NCBI GenBank assembly: GCA_033807695.1
Contig: CM066302.1
Span: 3,162,001 to 3,226,000, forward strand
Direction: 5' to 3'
DNA length: 64,000 nt
Source of the DNA: Daedaleopsis sinensis
Taxonomy: Eukaryota > Basidiomycota > Agaricomycetes > Polyporales > Polyporaceae
This document shows, piece by piece, positions 12,174 through 24,408 of the stretch. A program made the translations under genes and the position numbers. How positions within the stretch are numbered: the stretch's first letter is position 1; the number at the start of each line of letters is the position of its first letter. The notes under the pieces are model-generated. The model was not told where the DNA came from, did not search any database, and saw only the letters and a program-made list of their open reading frames with translations.

Positions 12174-12899
12174 TCACCCCAACCCGGTATGTAGCTCAAA
12201 CACCGCCGGGAGAGTCTTCCATATCTCGCGCTGCTCCTTTTTGAAACGGTCCTCGCGAAACTGGCTGCAGACCGTGCACATCTTGACTGTCGGACAATCC
12301 TCGCACTCATCACACCCAGAGTGCGAAGTAGACCAGCAGGGGCTCCTTGAACGGAGTCCGGCATCAGCCCGAGCTTTCTTGCTGGCACGGTCGTCCGGGT
12401 CGGCATCCCGAGATCGTTTACCGAGTCGCCAGTTATCCAGATGCTTCGCGACCGAGTCTGCGAGGACCTCGAACCCATCCGGAGACGGGCGCGCAGGCGG
12501 GCGCGCATGCCGGGACGGGGGTGGGGCTTTCCCATCGCGAGCTTGAGGAGGTGTGGGGAGCGCGCGTGAAAGGAGTACCTCATTGAAAACATCATCGGGA
12601 ACACGTGTGTGCATCCTGCATCCACCAGAAATCGCGCAGTGTGTAGCACACTGACCCCGTTCGCAAAGCCCAGCTATCCTAGATGCATGGCACGTTGTGA
12701 ACTTGCACTGTCGGGACCGAGACTTGTACGTGATGATTGAGTCTGGCGCCAGGTGTGAACGTTCCGGCGAGGACCTAGTTGCGCTGGAGGATTGAGGGCT
12801 GGCAGAGCCTTGTGAGCTCCCTGAGAGTGACACCGTAGAGCCGCGAGAGGTGGGAGGTGAGGGTGACTGGGATGGTGTGTGGGAGTCCTCACGGGGCAT
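12174..12899 (-). CDS. Short protein with N-terminal Cys/His cluster, possibly a truncated transposon-associated gene
   Basis: A single open frame of 241 codons. Residues about 1-50 are Ser/Pro-rich. Residues about 64-96 contain a Cys cluster with spacing C-x4-C-x8-C-x4-C-x3-C followed by CRMH. A second cluster near the C-terminus (CDECEDCP, CTVC) is followed by a charged helix (FREDRFKKEQREIWKTL). The first cluster has the same C-x4-C-x8-C-x4-C-x3-C spacing as the N-terminus of the gene at 48065-49087, so the two probably belong to one family, but the longer C-terminal region of that gene is missing here. Function is unknown; zinc binding is inferred from the cysteines. It lies directly beside the repeat-rich edge of the transposon region. 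Confidence 0.45.
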   Translation of the reverse strand: MPREDSHTPSQSPSPPTSRGSTVSLSGSSQGSASPQSSSATRSSPERSHLAPDSIITYKSRSRQCKFTTCHASRIAGLCERGQCATHCAISGGCRMHTRVPDDVFNEVLLSRALPTPPQARDGKAPPPSRHARPPARPSPDGFEVLADSVAKHLDNWRLGKRSRDADPDDRASKKARADAGLRSRSPCWSTSHSGCDECEDCPTVKMCTVCSQFREDRFKKEQREIWKTLPAVFELHTGLG

Positions 12900-12953
12900 C
12901 CATCGGAAGTAGGCTGTGTCACCTTTGTCGCACCGACACTACCAGGGCGGGGT

Positions 12954-14692
12954 TACATCAGGAAAACGGTCACTCTACGATAGATGATGGGAACATACTA
13001 CGGACAATGGTAGAGAGTGATAATCCCGCGTAGGGGTCGTCGGAGCTTGATCATCTATGCTAATGAGTGATCGTGTCGGACATATAATTGGTAAGTTGTG
13101 ATCTTGGCCTTCGACTTATGGTAATATATTGTAGATTAAAGCACCATAAAGATTAAATTCTATAGAGGTCTATTAATTTGAAGGCACGAAACAGTGCTAC
13201 TGGTGGTAGCATAGTAGCACTACTGTAAGTACTGCAAGTGAATGAACAGGATCGTTTTTCACTATCTGAGGGCCAGCGCTCAGCCAGTTGACCAATATAG
13301 TATGTTTGGCCGGCCCTAAATCAATGCGGCGGTTTCCGGGTCGCCTTGACGCTGAGGTTCGACTTCGGACTTGGTCTCCTCGCGACCGTCACCCTCTCAG
13401 AAGATCTCTGACTCTGCGTGCCCTCTTTGTGCCCTCTACTGTTGGTCTCTGTGTCTAGGTCTTGTGCTACATCAGGAAATAGGCACAGTACATGGGCATG
13501 GATTATCATGGTGGTAGTTATCTGTAATATTGGTAGAGACTGGTCATTTGTTGATGAAAGCTGTCAAAGATTCGTCTTAGGCTGTAATGCATGCTAGAGG
13601 AGACCGTGTGAGTCTGACATGCTCTAGCATAAGCCACCGGCGCTATGATCATGGGTCGTCTCGTACGATCACATTCTAGCACTCACGACGAGCATTATCG
13701 CTCATGACAGCGTTATACGAGTGCAGGGGGTGGTATTTTACTTCGGGGCTTGCTTCTGGTAAGGATAGACCATTCACAAGAGAGGGAAACAGCGGCCAAT
13801 CATATTCAAACTAGTACGAGTACTGTACAGGGATAGTAGTACTACTACAGCATGGTAGACGTGTCGACATGCTCATGTCGGATGCGGCCCTGGGAACCGG
13901 TGACTTGAGGTGCTGTCGCATTGGAATGAGCAGAAGACCGGGAGGATGCCTATGGCAAGTCGGGACACATACCTCATGAATCCATGGATGGCTACATCGT
14001 TGTCGTGCAGGTACTTGCCGTTCGAAACCAACAAGAGACTCGTAGTCAGCTGCCACAGTAACCAACAGACATGAAGCCCCCACAGATAGCAGCCTAGCCA
14101 GCATAGGTAGACCAGCATAGGTAGACCAGCATAGGCAGACCAGCATAGGCAGACCAGTAGCCCCACAGTAGCACAAGACCTAGACACAGTGAACAACAGT
14201 AGAGGGCACAAAGAGGGCAGAGTCAGAGATCTGAGAGGGTGACGGTCGCGAGGACACCAAGTCCGTAGTCGAGCATCAGCGTCGACCCGGAAACCGCCGC
14301 ATTGATTTAGGGCAGGCAAAACGTACTATATTGGGCAACTGGCTGAGCGCTGGCCCTCAGATAGTGAAACACGATCTCGTTCCCCTCGGCTCAAGCCTCG
14401 GATTCACTTGCAGTACTTACAGTAGTACTACTAGGCTGTCACCAGTAGCACTATGTTTCGTAGCTTCAAATCAATAGAGCTCTGTATAATGTAATCTTTC
14501 TTGTGCTTTAATCTACAATAGATTACCATTAGTCGACGGACAAGACCACAATTTACCAATTATTTGTCCGACACGATCACTCATTACCATAGATGATCAA
14601 GCCCCGACGAGCGCTACGGAAGACTATCACTCTCTACCATTGTTCGTAGTAAGTTATCATCCTCTACCGTACAGTGACCATTTTCCTGATGT
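12954..14692. repeat. Inverted repeat U: arms 12954 to about 13500 and about 14166 to 14692
   Basis: The left arm begins ACATCAGGAAAACGGTCACT; the reverse complement of the right arm begins ACATCAGGAAAATGGTCACT. Similarity continues through blocks such as ACAATGGTAGAGAGTGAT, GTAGATTAAAGCAC and CCGGAAACCGCCGCATTGAT, interrupted by small indels. The arms differ at scattered positions, so the duplication is old or evolving. The spacer is the minus-oriented copy of repeat L. Confidence 0.85.
13501..13620 (+). repeat. Left copy of a terminal-inverted-repeat-like sequence
   Basis: This stretch, starting GATTATCATGGTGGTAG and containing TTTGTTGATGAAA, GTAGGCTGT-like and ATGCATGCTAGAGGA words, matches the reverse complement of 35205-35314. 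I estimate roughly three quarters identity over about 110 bases with small indels. Its orientation relative to the copy at 35.3 kb is what is expected for the two ends of one large element. Confidence 0.6.
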
Positions 14693-15255
14693 ACTGCGGG
14701 GCTACTGGTCTGCCTATGCTGGTCTGCCTATGCTGGTCTGCCTATGCTGGTCTGCCTATGCTGGTCTACCTATGTTGGCCAGGCTGCTATCTGTGGGGGC
14801 TTGACTATGAGTCTCTTCTTGGTTCCGAAGGGCAAGTACCTGCACGACAACGATGCAGCCATCCATGGATGCATGAGGTATGTGTCCCGACTTGCCATGG
14901 GCATCCTCCCGGTCTTCTGCTCATTCCAATGCGACAGCACCTCAAGTCACCGGCGGTTCCCAGGGCCGCGTCCGACGTGATCATGTCGACACGTCTACCA
15001 TGCTGTAGTAGTACTACTATCCCTGTACAGTACTCGTACTAGTTTGAATGTCATTGGCCGCTGTTTTCCTCTCTTGTGAATGGTCTATCCCTACCAGAAG
15101 CGAGCCCCGAAGCAAAATACCACCCCCCTGCAATCGTATCACGCTGTCATATGTTATAATGTTCGTCTTCAGTGCTAGAATGTGATCGTGCGAGACGATC
15201 CATGATCATAGCGCCGGTGGCTTATGCTAGAGCATGTCAGACTCACCAGTGCATG
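13595..15255. repeat. Inverted repeat L: arms about 13595-14165 and about 14697-15255
   Basis: The segment with four to five tandem CTGGTCTGCCTATG units (plus strand from 14706; reverse complement at 14098-14160) is present in both orientations. So are CATCCTCCCGGTCTTCTGCT and the block ending GCATGTCAGACTCAC. One arm of L sits in the loop of repeat U and one arm of U sits in the loop of L, giving the order U+, L-, U-, L+. Open frames across these arms (for example LVCLCWSAYAGLPM) come from the short tandem units and are not considered genes. Confidence 0.85.
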
Positions 15256-15433
15256 TAGTAAGAAACCTCACGTCAGTGTGCACTTTTCGTTGTTAAACGC
15301 TCACTGCCATGGGCCGTTTTTCCTTATTAATGGGCTCTAATGCCTCATCTCGGTGTGCCAATTGTTACTGGCTAAATCCCCAGCTCAGTGTGTTAATAAT
15401 ACTGTGTCAGCTCACAACTGTACTCTACAGTTG

Positions 15434-16520
15434 GGTGCATCGATTGACGACATTATTTCACAGTCAGGTATGTCAATTAACGACTGCATTCTGCACTTGG
15501 GTGCGTCAATTGACGACCATATTCTGCATTCGGGTAGGTCAATTAACAACTGTATTCTGCAATTGGGTGTGTCAATTGACGACTGTATTTCACAGTCCGA
15601 TGTGTCAATTGACGACCATATTTCACAGTCCAATGTGTCAAATGATGACTGTATTCTGCAGCCAGGTGCGTCAATTGACCGCTGTATTTCACAGCCAGGT
15701 GCGTCGATTGACGACTATATTTCACAGTCCAATGTGTCAATTGACGGCTGTATTTCACAGCCAGGTGCGATAATTGACGGCCATATTTCACAGTCGGGTG
15801 CGTTGATTGACGACTGTATTTCACAGTCCGATGCGTCGATTGACGACTGTATTCTGCAGCCAGGTGCGTCAATTGACGGCTGTATTTCACAGCCAGGTGC
15901 GTCAATTGACGGCCATATTTCACAGTCCAATGTGTCGATTGACGGCCATATTTCACAGTCGGGTGCGTTAATTGACGACTGTATGTCACAGTCCGATGTG
16001 TCAATTGACGACCATATTTCACAGTCCAATGTGTCAATTGACGACTGTATTCTGCAGCCAGGTGCGTCAATTGACGGCTGTATTTCACAGCCAGGTGCGT
16101 CAATTGACGGCCATATTTCACAGTCGGGTGCGTTAATTGACGACTGTATGTCACAGTCCGATGCGTCGATTGACGGCCATATTTCACAGTCGGGTGCGTT
16201 AATTGACGACTGTATGTCACAGTCCGATGCGTCAATTGACGGCCATATTTCACAGTCGGGTGCGTTAATTGACGACTGTATTTCACAGTCCGATGCGTCG
16301 ATTGACGACCATATTTCACAGTCGGGTGCGTTAATTGACGACTGTATGTCACAGTCCGATGCGTCGATTGACGACCATATTTCACAGTCCAATGTGTCGA
16401 TTGACGGCTGTTGTATTCTGCAGCCGGGTGCGTCAATTGACAACCATATATCACAGTCCAATGTGTCAATTGACAGCCGTATTTCACAATTGGATGTGTT
16501 CTGGGCCACAATTGACACAT
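15434..16520. repeat. 33-bp minisatellite, about 32 copies
   Basis: The unit is about GTGTCAATTGACGACCATAT plus TTCACAGTCCAAT (33 bases), with variants GACTGT or GGCCAT and TCACAG or TCTGCAG. Each unit contains the palindrome GTCAATTGAC. Because the length is a multiple of three and the unit lacks stops in several frames, open frames of 270 to 390 codons exist on both strands, with 11-residue periodicity (for example SIDDHISQSNV). One copy near 16405 carries three extra bases. No gene is called. Confidence 0.95.
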
Positions 16521-16600
16521 AATAGGCCATCATGATATGATACAGTTGTGGAACTCTTGCCTATCATGGCCTTGACATCTTCTTCTCTCTTGGTGATATG

Positions 16601-16722
16601 CATTCAGTATTGGGTCAATTGACATTCTGCACTGGGCATCATGCCCCTCTGTCTTTCACCTCATTCAGTATTGGGTCAATTGACATTCTGCACTGGGCCT
16701 CATGCCCCTCTGTCTTTCACCT
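16601..16722. repeat. 61-bp direct duplication
   Basis: Two near-identical tandem copies begin CATTCAGTATTGGGTCAATT at 16601 and 16662. They share the TCAATTGACATTCTGCA word with the upstream 33-bp array, so they may be degenerate flanking members of the same satellite family. Confidence 0.9.
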
Positions 16723-16867
16723 CGGGCTATATGCATGGGCTGCCGGTTTTCATTCAAGGTGACACAAACTAGCCTCACTTTTGCACATGGCTGACCACTG
16801 AGCACTGTCTAAGTATATCAAAAACACTAACATCGTACTGTACACAGGGCCAATCCTTCAACTCCCT

Positions 16868-17085
16868 TCACCTGGCTTCACAACCGGTTTCGCAACACCG
16901 CCGGGTTTCGCAACACCGCCAGGCTTCGCAACACCGCCGGGCTTCACAAAACCGCCGGGCATCACAACACCGCCGGGCTTCGCAAAACCGCCGGGCTTCG
17001 CAACACCGCCGGGCCTCATACCTCTGCCGGACTTTGCAACACCTCCGGGTTTCACCCCATCTCCAGGCTTCACATACCCACCGGG
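16868..17085. repeat. 18-bp tandem repeat, about 12 copies (PGG-rich)
   Basis: Units of about TTCGCAACACCGCCGGGC repeat across this stretch. On the minus strand they read as GGVAKP-type hexapeptides. They lie just past the last recognisable exon of the KDZ transposase and could encode a repetitive tail if the reading frame passes the CCG/gtaagg site at about 17098, or could be its 3' untranslated region. Confidence 0.9.
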
Positions 17086-17095
17086 CATTGATCCC

Positions 17096-20000
17096 TTACC
17101 GGGCATTGTCTTCATCTACAGCCACTGCCAAACCACGAGGTGCACCGCTACTTTCGCCTGCTGTGGCTCCAGGGAGGGCGTCGCCGCGAGGTATTCCGGT
17201 AATAGCCATCGAGGTCCTTGACTGGTGCCCCTCCTCCTCTGCGAGTTGGGAGCGGAGAGTGAAGCCCTGTACGGTCTGGTTGTGGCTGACCGCTTGAGCA
17301 AACCCGGCGATGTACATGAGGTCGGTGGTTGATGTCGGCACTGGCCGAAGCTACGATGTGTGTCAGTCACATCTCTCAATATCATTAATGCACATACCAC
17401 AGCAGCAGGTGGATGTAACCACCAAGGCGGGGGACAGAATTCTTGAGAGGCTTGGTCGGGCCATTCCCACCACCGGGCATGTGGATACGGCATGTTGGAC
17501 ATGTTCTCCGCGGTGTTCAGGTGTTCTTGACATGCCCGGCGGTCAATTTTGAGGATATCCGCTCGAAGGGAAAGCCCGCGGAACTCGGTGTTGTAGATGG
17601 CCTGCTTTAATGGCTCCGCAAGGAGATATATTTCCATTGCCTCCTCCGTCTTGACTGCCGCCAAAGCCATAATGCCGAATGCCGAAGTGATACTCCACTG
17701 CAATGCACTGTTAGTCAAAGTCCGGGCTCCGCAAACCCCGACTTACTATCTCCTGGGCCAATCCCGCATTCCACCTCCCCAAAGTCAGGCGATCTGCATT
17801 CTCTGGCAACGCGAGCACAGCTTCTGCCACCCTCCATGTGATGATTTTTATCTCCTTGTTCATTGCATTGGTGATGGTGTTGGGTGATACCGGGTTCATT
17901 GAGGGCGAGGCGGGCGGTGGTAACAGGGAGAGGTGTGGCGACGGACATTTGACGCTGGAGAAATTTGTGTTCGCTTTGCCAAAACCGGCAGCAGCCCGGC
18001 CATCACAGCCGGCCCGGAACTTTCCTTCCCCTCCCTTCTGGCTCGAGTTTCATGAGTTTCCGGCTTTCACCCTGCATTCGTTTAGGCTCTCAAAGTTATA
18101 TGTTAACCATGAAGCTATTTGGCTACATAAGAAACATGTTGGCTGGGGCTTTGTACTTTGCCTTTCCTTCATTAAACAGTCCTTGAGCATGCACCCGCAA
18201 TCCTTCCCACAAGGCTGCCTGTCGAGCGGCAAAAGCCCGATACCCGGGGCGGGCATCGAGCAGGCCCCGCTCAATCCACTGCTCCTTCCAACACTCAAGA
18301 GATACGACTGTTCGGTCCATCTCATGCCACACAATGACCACCTCCTCCTCCCAGCGAAGCTTCCTAGCATGTGCTCGCAACCATACCACGCGGTACACTG
18401 TGCTCGATTTGTCAACAAGGAGAGCAATGAAACCCGGCGAGACTCACTCTCGGCCATCCATTCGCTGTCATCAGAGTCACCCCCCACGTCCATACTCCAG
18501 AACCAGGGAAGATGAAGTTTACGAACTCCCCGGACACCCTGCTCAATGATGGCGGTGTTGGCCTTCAGATCGGGCTTTGCTAACACCCGGTACCGGTCTT
18601 GGACCCTGCTAAACCCGGGAGCATCCGATTCGTCCCGCTCATCGTATAGGGCAAGACAGGCCGAGCGTGCGGTGGTATACACCCGGGCATTGCTGAGAAC
18701 ATTAGCATCCGCCAAATGGACATCGTCAAAGCTGCGGAGCCGTTGGCGATATGATGTGGCCTTCCGAACACCGTGTCGAAACAGAAATGATTTGTACCCA
18801 ACTGATACCCGGACATTGTGAAGTGAGTCGTTCATTTGCCCCTCGCGTAGTTGTCGTTCGGTTTCCACAAGGTCCATGAGCCCATGTGTCTTGCAAAATT
18901 GAAGCCCTAGACTTGACGGCAGGGCAATCCGGAGTCGTTCCGGAACGACGGTGGGGGTAGGATCCTGCTCTGAGCTGCCGGGGTTGGTCAACCCCGATCC
19001 CGGGGTTCTCTCGATGCCCGAGCTTGCACCTGGATCCGGGTTTGAAGAAACACCGCGGGAATCTTGCTCGTCTAGAGTGTCCCATTCCATCCCCATTGAT
19101 GATAGGTCCGGTGTGAGAGCCAGAGCCACTGAAAGGGTACCGGGGGCCATATACGTTGGTAACTTCTTGTTGAACTTCTCGATGTCCTTCAGCAGATTCG
19201 AACGCATCTGTTCTAGCGCCAGCTTCTCGGTCATCGGGCTATGGGCTTTCACCGCCCGGGCTTTGGCTGAGACTGAAAGTCTGGATAATGGTTGGTCAGT
19301 AAACATGGTGGTGTTTATTTGTTAGGCTTACCTGCTCTCCTCTAGTCTGAGGCCTTGACTGATCCACTCAGCGGCACCCTTGAGGGCTTTGTGGCTTGTG
19401 TTCTCTTTGCGTGCAAGATCGAGCTGAATTTGTTTCCGGGTTGGGGCTTTAAAAACAATTTCTTGGTAAGTGCATGTTCACTAATAAGTTCACTGCCGCC
19501 CACCTTTTCGCCCTTCGGGCTCATATATGTCCATAGCTTTCACGTTTGTGGAGCGCTCAGTTGCAGCTTTCTTAGCCATGGTCTCCCATTGAATGACCAT
19601 TGCCGGGGAGACGTTCTCCTGGGCAGCCTTCAACGCCTCGCGAGCGGGCTCGACCTCCAAACAAGCTGTCTTCCACTTTCTTGCCAAAGCCGGGGCTGAC
19701 GAGGGACCACAATCAATATCATTTTGAGGACGGTTGTAGAATTCGGGCTTGTTCTCTACATACCAATCTTGAGTAGTTTGTTCCAGTTAGAGTCCTCCAT
19801 AATGTCGTCAATTGACTCTTGCCGATGTCCGGTAGTCATCCCACGTGTGCTGCTTGAGATCTCATTGGTATTGACCCATAGTGTTTCTAGAACATCCCCG
19901 TCTTGCACGCCTGCCCCGGGAATGAAGTTGGGTGAAAACCGGGCATAGCATTCACGGACATGGCCATGGACATGGAATTGGTCGATTCCGCCGGTGACAG

Positions 20001-22776
20001 TGAGTCCCTCGGGCTTGTGCAACCCCGGGCTTCGATCAAAACGCTCATCGAGGTGGATGTGATAGTGACACCAGACATCGTAGAGGATTAGCAGAAGTAG
20101 AAGGCCAAACAAGAACAGCTGAAGCTGATAGACACAGTAGTCAATGTTCGGCTGGCTGTGGGCCGTTCAATTTGGGGAGGGGAAGGATGGCATAGCCCGG
20201 GCATCAGAAAGAGCGGGATTCGCGAAGCCCGCAACCATGAAGACCGAGGCCGGGTTTAACAAATAACGGCAGTCATGCAGGGTAAGCATCTGATACAGAC
20301 ATACACATTGGCAGAGAACGCACCCCTCTCCCTTTTGGAAATCCACAGTGGCGTGGGGGATGAAGAATCCGTGACGACTACAGGCCGCTGATCCTATACC
20401 TGTGGACTCCAGCGGGGCTCGTTCTAACCCGGCAGCCAGTATAGCCCGATGATCGTGGCATGCCAGTTTCTAAGACATAGCCCAGTTAACACAACCCGTG
20501 AAATCGTCAGAAAACCCCACCTGTCTAAATGTGACAGCAGTGCGCAGGTGCTCCTTGTACGGGGCATCGGTGACCATGAACCCATGCCCGTCTGCCAAAC
20601 GAACATCGGTCTCCGGATGCTTCATGTGCTGGTGTTGCGCGCTAAAGTTTCCATCCAATATGACTGTCGCCATGTACTTCCAGCTAGTGTACAAATCAGT
20701 CAGCAATTCAGTGTTGCATGAGTTTGACTAGAGTCCTTACGGGTCTGGGTCGTCTTTCCAGCCTTCCCGGAGATTGATGCCCGGCCGTGGGCAGGCCGGG
20801 CATGAAGTCACAAGCCCGCCGGGTTTAATCGGTTCTTCCCCAACGTAACCGACACCGTTTCTCTTTCGCGCTTTCAGATTCCGCCACTGGCGTGAAACAC
20901 GTAGTAGGTCTCGATAGCGGTCCTGCAGTGAGCACTTATAAGTGCCAGATTCAACCAAGTTCTCCATTCCCCAGGGACTCACCGGGACCATGTGCGGAAA
21001 CGACTCATTAGTGACCCGCCTAAGCTTGTTAAAGTAGTTCATAGTCGTAGTATGACACTCTTTGTTGGTTAGCAAAAAATTGTCGAGAGCTCGCGAAGTG
21101 AAAACTGTTCTCGGTCTTCGTGGGGTGGCTGGATAGAAACCCATGCGAAGCAGCTGGATGTCGAGGCTTTCACACCCGGGACATGTGCAGAATACAAAAG
21201 GGATTTCATGGACTCCAGAGGTGTCAATGACAACCATCATGGTCGAAGCCCGGAGATGCGAGTTTTGTCGGGTTTCAGCATGACGAAGACTTGGTGGATG
21301 CAGCACCTCCTCTCCAACCCGTGGCATAGCGGAGAAATCTTCCTGGTGAGCAATGTATGGACATTCGGTGTACTCCGCCTCGTCTTCAGGATCGTCATCC
21401 ACGATATCCACGGCAAGGGGGCCCTCCGAGTGATCGGGGTTCGTAGCCGCCCGGGTTTCGGTAATCGAGGTTGGATGCTCGGAGGAGTCGAGGTCCTGTT
21501 CGGCTGGACGCTTGTTCTTTCCCAAAAGTCTGGTCACAGGTGAGCTCTCAACAGAGCTTAGAAGAGTCGGGGTATCCGCTTGGTTTGTGCTGGGAGTGTC
21601 GACGGCTGGTGAGCGATAGCGGCTGATTTGTGCTCGGGGTGTTGTTGGTGCTTGGGGTGTTGCTGGCTGGGGATCTACGGATGCTTCTCCCTGTTGTGAT
21701 CCGGGGTTCGACCCGATCACCAGACGTGGCAGCTGTTGTCTCTGCATTGTTCTTCCAACAGCGGCAGTGAACGCCAAATTGACAGCACCTACAGGAATTG
21801 ACCATGTCAGTACATCCGTGATACCCTAAGCATGCTGCAATCACATACTGCGCCGAAAAGGGAGTGGGTGTATGAATCGGGTGGGAGTAACCGGGTTTGG
21901 TGACGGTGAAGCTACATTCAGTCAATTACAGCTGTATTCAACATCACAGAATAGATTAGCCTACCAGGAGTTATAGGACTACTAGGTGCAGTTCCATCCC
22001 GACTGTATATAGGAGAAGATGGAGGTGGCGTGGGGGCTGGTGAGATGTCCGGAGAAAAAGGGGATGTTCGCAGGGATGCCGGGCATCGGTTGCCACCATG
22101 CCCGAGGTTAACACAAACACCGAGTGTACGAAGCCAGGCAGGTTGGTAATGAGTACCGGTCCAGACTTCAACACGGTGAAATGGGTTCAATTCATGTAGA
22201 GTTGCGCAGCATTTGGAGCAGTATTTTCGGGTACCTAGGCAGTCGAGACAACGCCATAACGCTGGACTGCCGCATTTGCATTCTGCTGTTTCGCCACCGT
22301 CCTCCTGGCTATATAGCACATCGAGATATGGGTCCCGATAGTGGGCTTTCCACAGCCGCAGGTACTGGTTTGGAGTCTAACAAACAAGGGTGTCGGTGAG
22401 ATTGTTCAACACCAGCCGGGCTTCATGAAATCCGGGGACCGGGCTTCATAATACCCGGCGTTCAAAAAGCTGAGCCGGGCTTGGTTCAAGCACGCACCCG
22501 GCAAGGCATGTTCAACAGGTCTTGTTCATCATCAAATGTAAACTGTATCCCATTTTCAAAGTAACCACCGGGCCCAAATCGGTGAGGTGTGGATGGTGTT
22601 TGAGGTGCTTGAGGAAGAGGCGGTCTAGAAGGTGTGCCCGGGGCTGTAATGCCCGAGCTGGAAGGTGTCGGGGTTTGCACTTCACGGAGTACATACTTAA
22701 CACCACGGGATGTCCTCTGGGCAGTGACCTCGTTGACCGTGAACGATTTGAAAGCCTTCGTACAGGGACGGGCCAT
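17096..22776 (-). CDS. KDZ-family transposase with N-terminal CxC2 cysteine cluster
   Basis: A multi-exon minus-strand gene. Exon 1 starts at ATG 22776 (MARPCTKAFKSFTVNEVTAQ) and ends at a donor near 22500. Its intron is filled with CCGGG palindromes. The next exon gives CKCGSPALWRCLDC and YCSKCC, the CxC2 cluster associated with KDZ transposases. Further exons give FCTCPGCESLDIQLLRMGFY, ATPRRPRTVFTSRALDNFLL, CPACPRPGINL, VILDGNFSAQHQHMKHP and VRLADGHGF, then YDVWCHYHIHLDERF, GGIDQFHVHGHVRECYARFS and LETLWVNTNEISSSTRGMT, all family landmarks including catalytic-core acidic residues. The C-terminal half is a helical region rich in charged residues. It should bind element ends and excise or insert DNA. 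Open frames abut with plausible splice sites throughout, so the gene may be intact. Exact exon borders in the C-terminal half, and the stop, are uncertain. Confidence 0.85.
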
Positions 22777-22825
22777 AAGAAGGCAATGGTGGGATCAAGA
22801 GAAGGTAGGGTTATGGATTTACTGT

Positions 22826-24101
22826 CTACATGTAATAATCTGTACTCATCCAAGGCACCGGATCGATATCATGATTTAGATGTGTCGCATCGGTCATGAA
22901 CCACGAATAGCATAGTCTGTCAGGCTCCACCTCTGCAACCCCATGATGGACCAGTACCCCGCTCATCATGACAACCGATCCGGGTTTGTACCCCACCTGC
23001 ATTCCGAGGTTACGAAGAACCAGCGTGGCCTCTCCGTAATCCTCCAGGGACATGAGACAATCGAACCACGTTGCCTGCCCTGATGTATCCCGATGGAAAG
23101 GGGTTTCGCGATTGCTGATAACCTGCACGGCATTATAAACCACGGGCCAGAATGATAGGGCTTCGGCTATCGGACTGTGCACGGCCATGGCCCGTAGACA
23201 CGCCCTTCCTGCTGCATAGAGTCGAGGGTGTGCCACACTCAACATGGCACCAATCAAGGCCCCAGTCTCCTTCATCGCATATGCCCATTCTCGGGCTTGA
23301 GGTGTGCGCAATGTCCGGCTAGGGGCTGGAAGGAACACCCTGGTCTGAACAGCAGTTAACACCGCCGGGCCGGGGTCTGAGTCATGCACGGCCGGACATA
23401 CTTTGCGACCAACACAATACCCGGCCGGAGTGGCGGTCCAACAGCCCGGGGGCCATGTTTTCCCTCCGGAGTAGAAAGTAGGAGCTTCCCGCCACTTGAG
23501 GGAAGGATCTGAGACCTGTGATGCCATCGATAGCTTTGTCTTGATCAGGCTAGTAGCGGTAAGAATGTTGGCCTTAAACGCGACCACGAGGTCAGCGGCA
23601 ATCTGAAACCGGGTTTCAAACCGTACCTGCCGGGTTTCAGAAAACAGCTCTGGAAGAGCCCACACCAGAACGTGTCCTGAGCTGTCGATAACAATGGCTG
23701 GTCTGTTGAGCAGTGGCAAGTCCCCTTCCCGGACTCTGTCGACCTCGATGAAGGGTGAGAATATGTCGAGCAGGGCATCCTCCCGATCCCAGTTGAGCCC
23801 GCGCTGGTGCTTGGAGAGGGAAGCCGCAAGATCAGCTGCGTCCCACTCCATAGATACTAACATCCCCCATCAGCCACGGGTCAACTGGTGAAGTACAACA
23901 CGCACCTGGGAAGGACCACGCTGCTGCCAGCACATGGGCGGTCCTCACGAGATCATCCTCGAGCTGGCTGGACCACGGGTGTTGTAACCCGGAGGCATAT
24001 CGGTGATGCATGCCCGGGTTTTGAGCCCGTGCTCGGACTTCGTGAAACAAGGCTTGCAGACGACAGGCTACCTGGTCTTGAAACTCAAATGCGGCCTCCA
24101 T
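22826..24101 (-). CDS. TET/JBP-like 2OG-Fe(II) oxygenase, KDZ-associated
   Basis: Two exons, 24101-23906 and 23856-22826, joined in phase to give 408 residues. The C-terminal third carries the double-stranded beta-helix signature: HRD (H320, D322) within TPFHRDTSGQATWFDCLMSL, a distal His in GVLVHHGV (H369/H370), and the 2-oxoglutarate-binding Arg in PDRLCYSWF (R379). YKPGSVVMMSG matches the turn before the distal His. All metal and cosubstrate residues are therefore present. The N-terminal half is helical and lacks a CXXC finger. TET/JBP enzymes oxidise 5-methylpyrimidines in DNA, and fungal copies next to KDZ transposases are a known expansion. Activity on 5-methylcytosine here is inference. 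It starts 307 bases from the divergent gene at 24409. Confidence 0.85.
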
Positions 24102-24408
24102 GAGGAGTTTTGGATAGAATGAGCTCGGCGCAACGATAGTGAGTGTGTAGAAAGAAGTAGATGTAGCGTACGAGTGCCATCAGTCTCGGGGTTGCAAAAA
24201 TATGATACCCGAAACAATGAGATCTGTGCAGCCAACAGATTAGTTGTCTTTTCCCTGATACAGTCTAGTCTGCCGGGCTTGTGTGATCTCCGCATGTCAG
24301 GCTCACGGTAAGTATCCTGCTAAGTTCGTCCCGCCGAGTTTCCCATCTTCCCTCTGACGTCCCCATCCCCTACTGCTCTATTCACAAACCCATTGTCTAC
24401 CTGTCACC
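24102..24408. promoter_or_regulatory. Shared divergent promoter region between the oxygenase and its neighbour
   Basis: The 307 bases between the two opposed ATGs contain no gene. Pyrimidine-rich sequence just before ATG 24409 (CTACCTGTCACCATG) fits a fungal start context. No TATA box or specific operator is obvious. Joint control of the two genes is inferred from the spacing only. Confidence 0.5.

Noticed and set aside
13811..15042. Cys/Leu-rich frames (LVCLCWSAYAGLPM) in the inverted repeats
   Set aside because: They come from the short tandem CTGGTCTGCCTATG units and appear in both inverted copies.
15353..16533. Long open frames (up to about 390 codons) over the 33-bp satellite on both strands
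   Set aside because: They arise because the repeat unit is a multiple of three without stops in several frames; there are no splice, start or domain signals.
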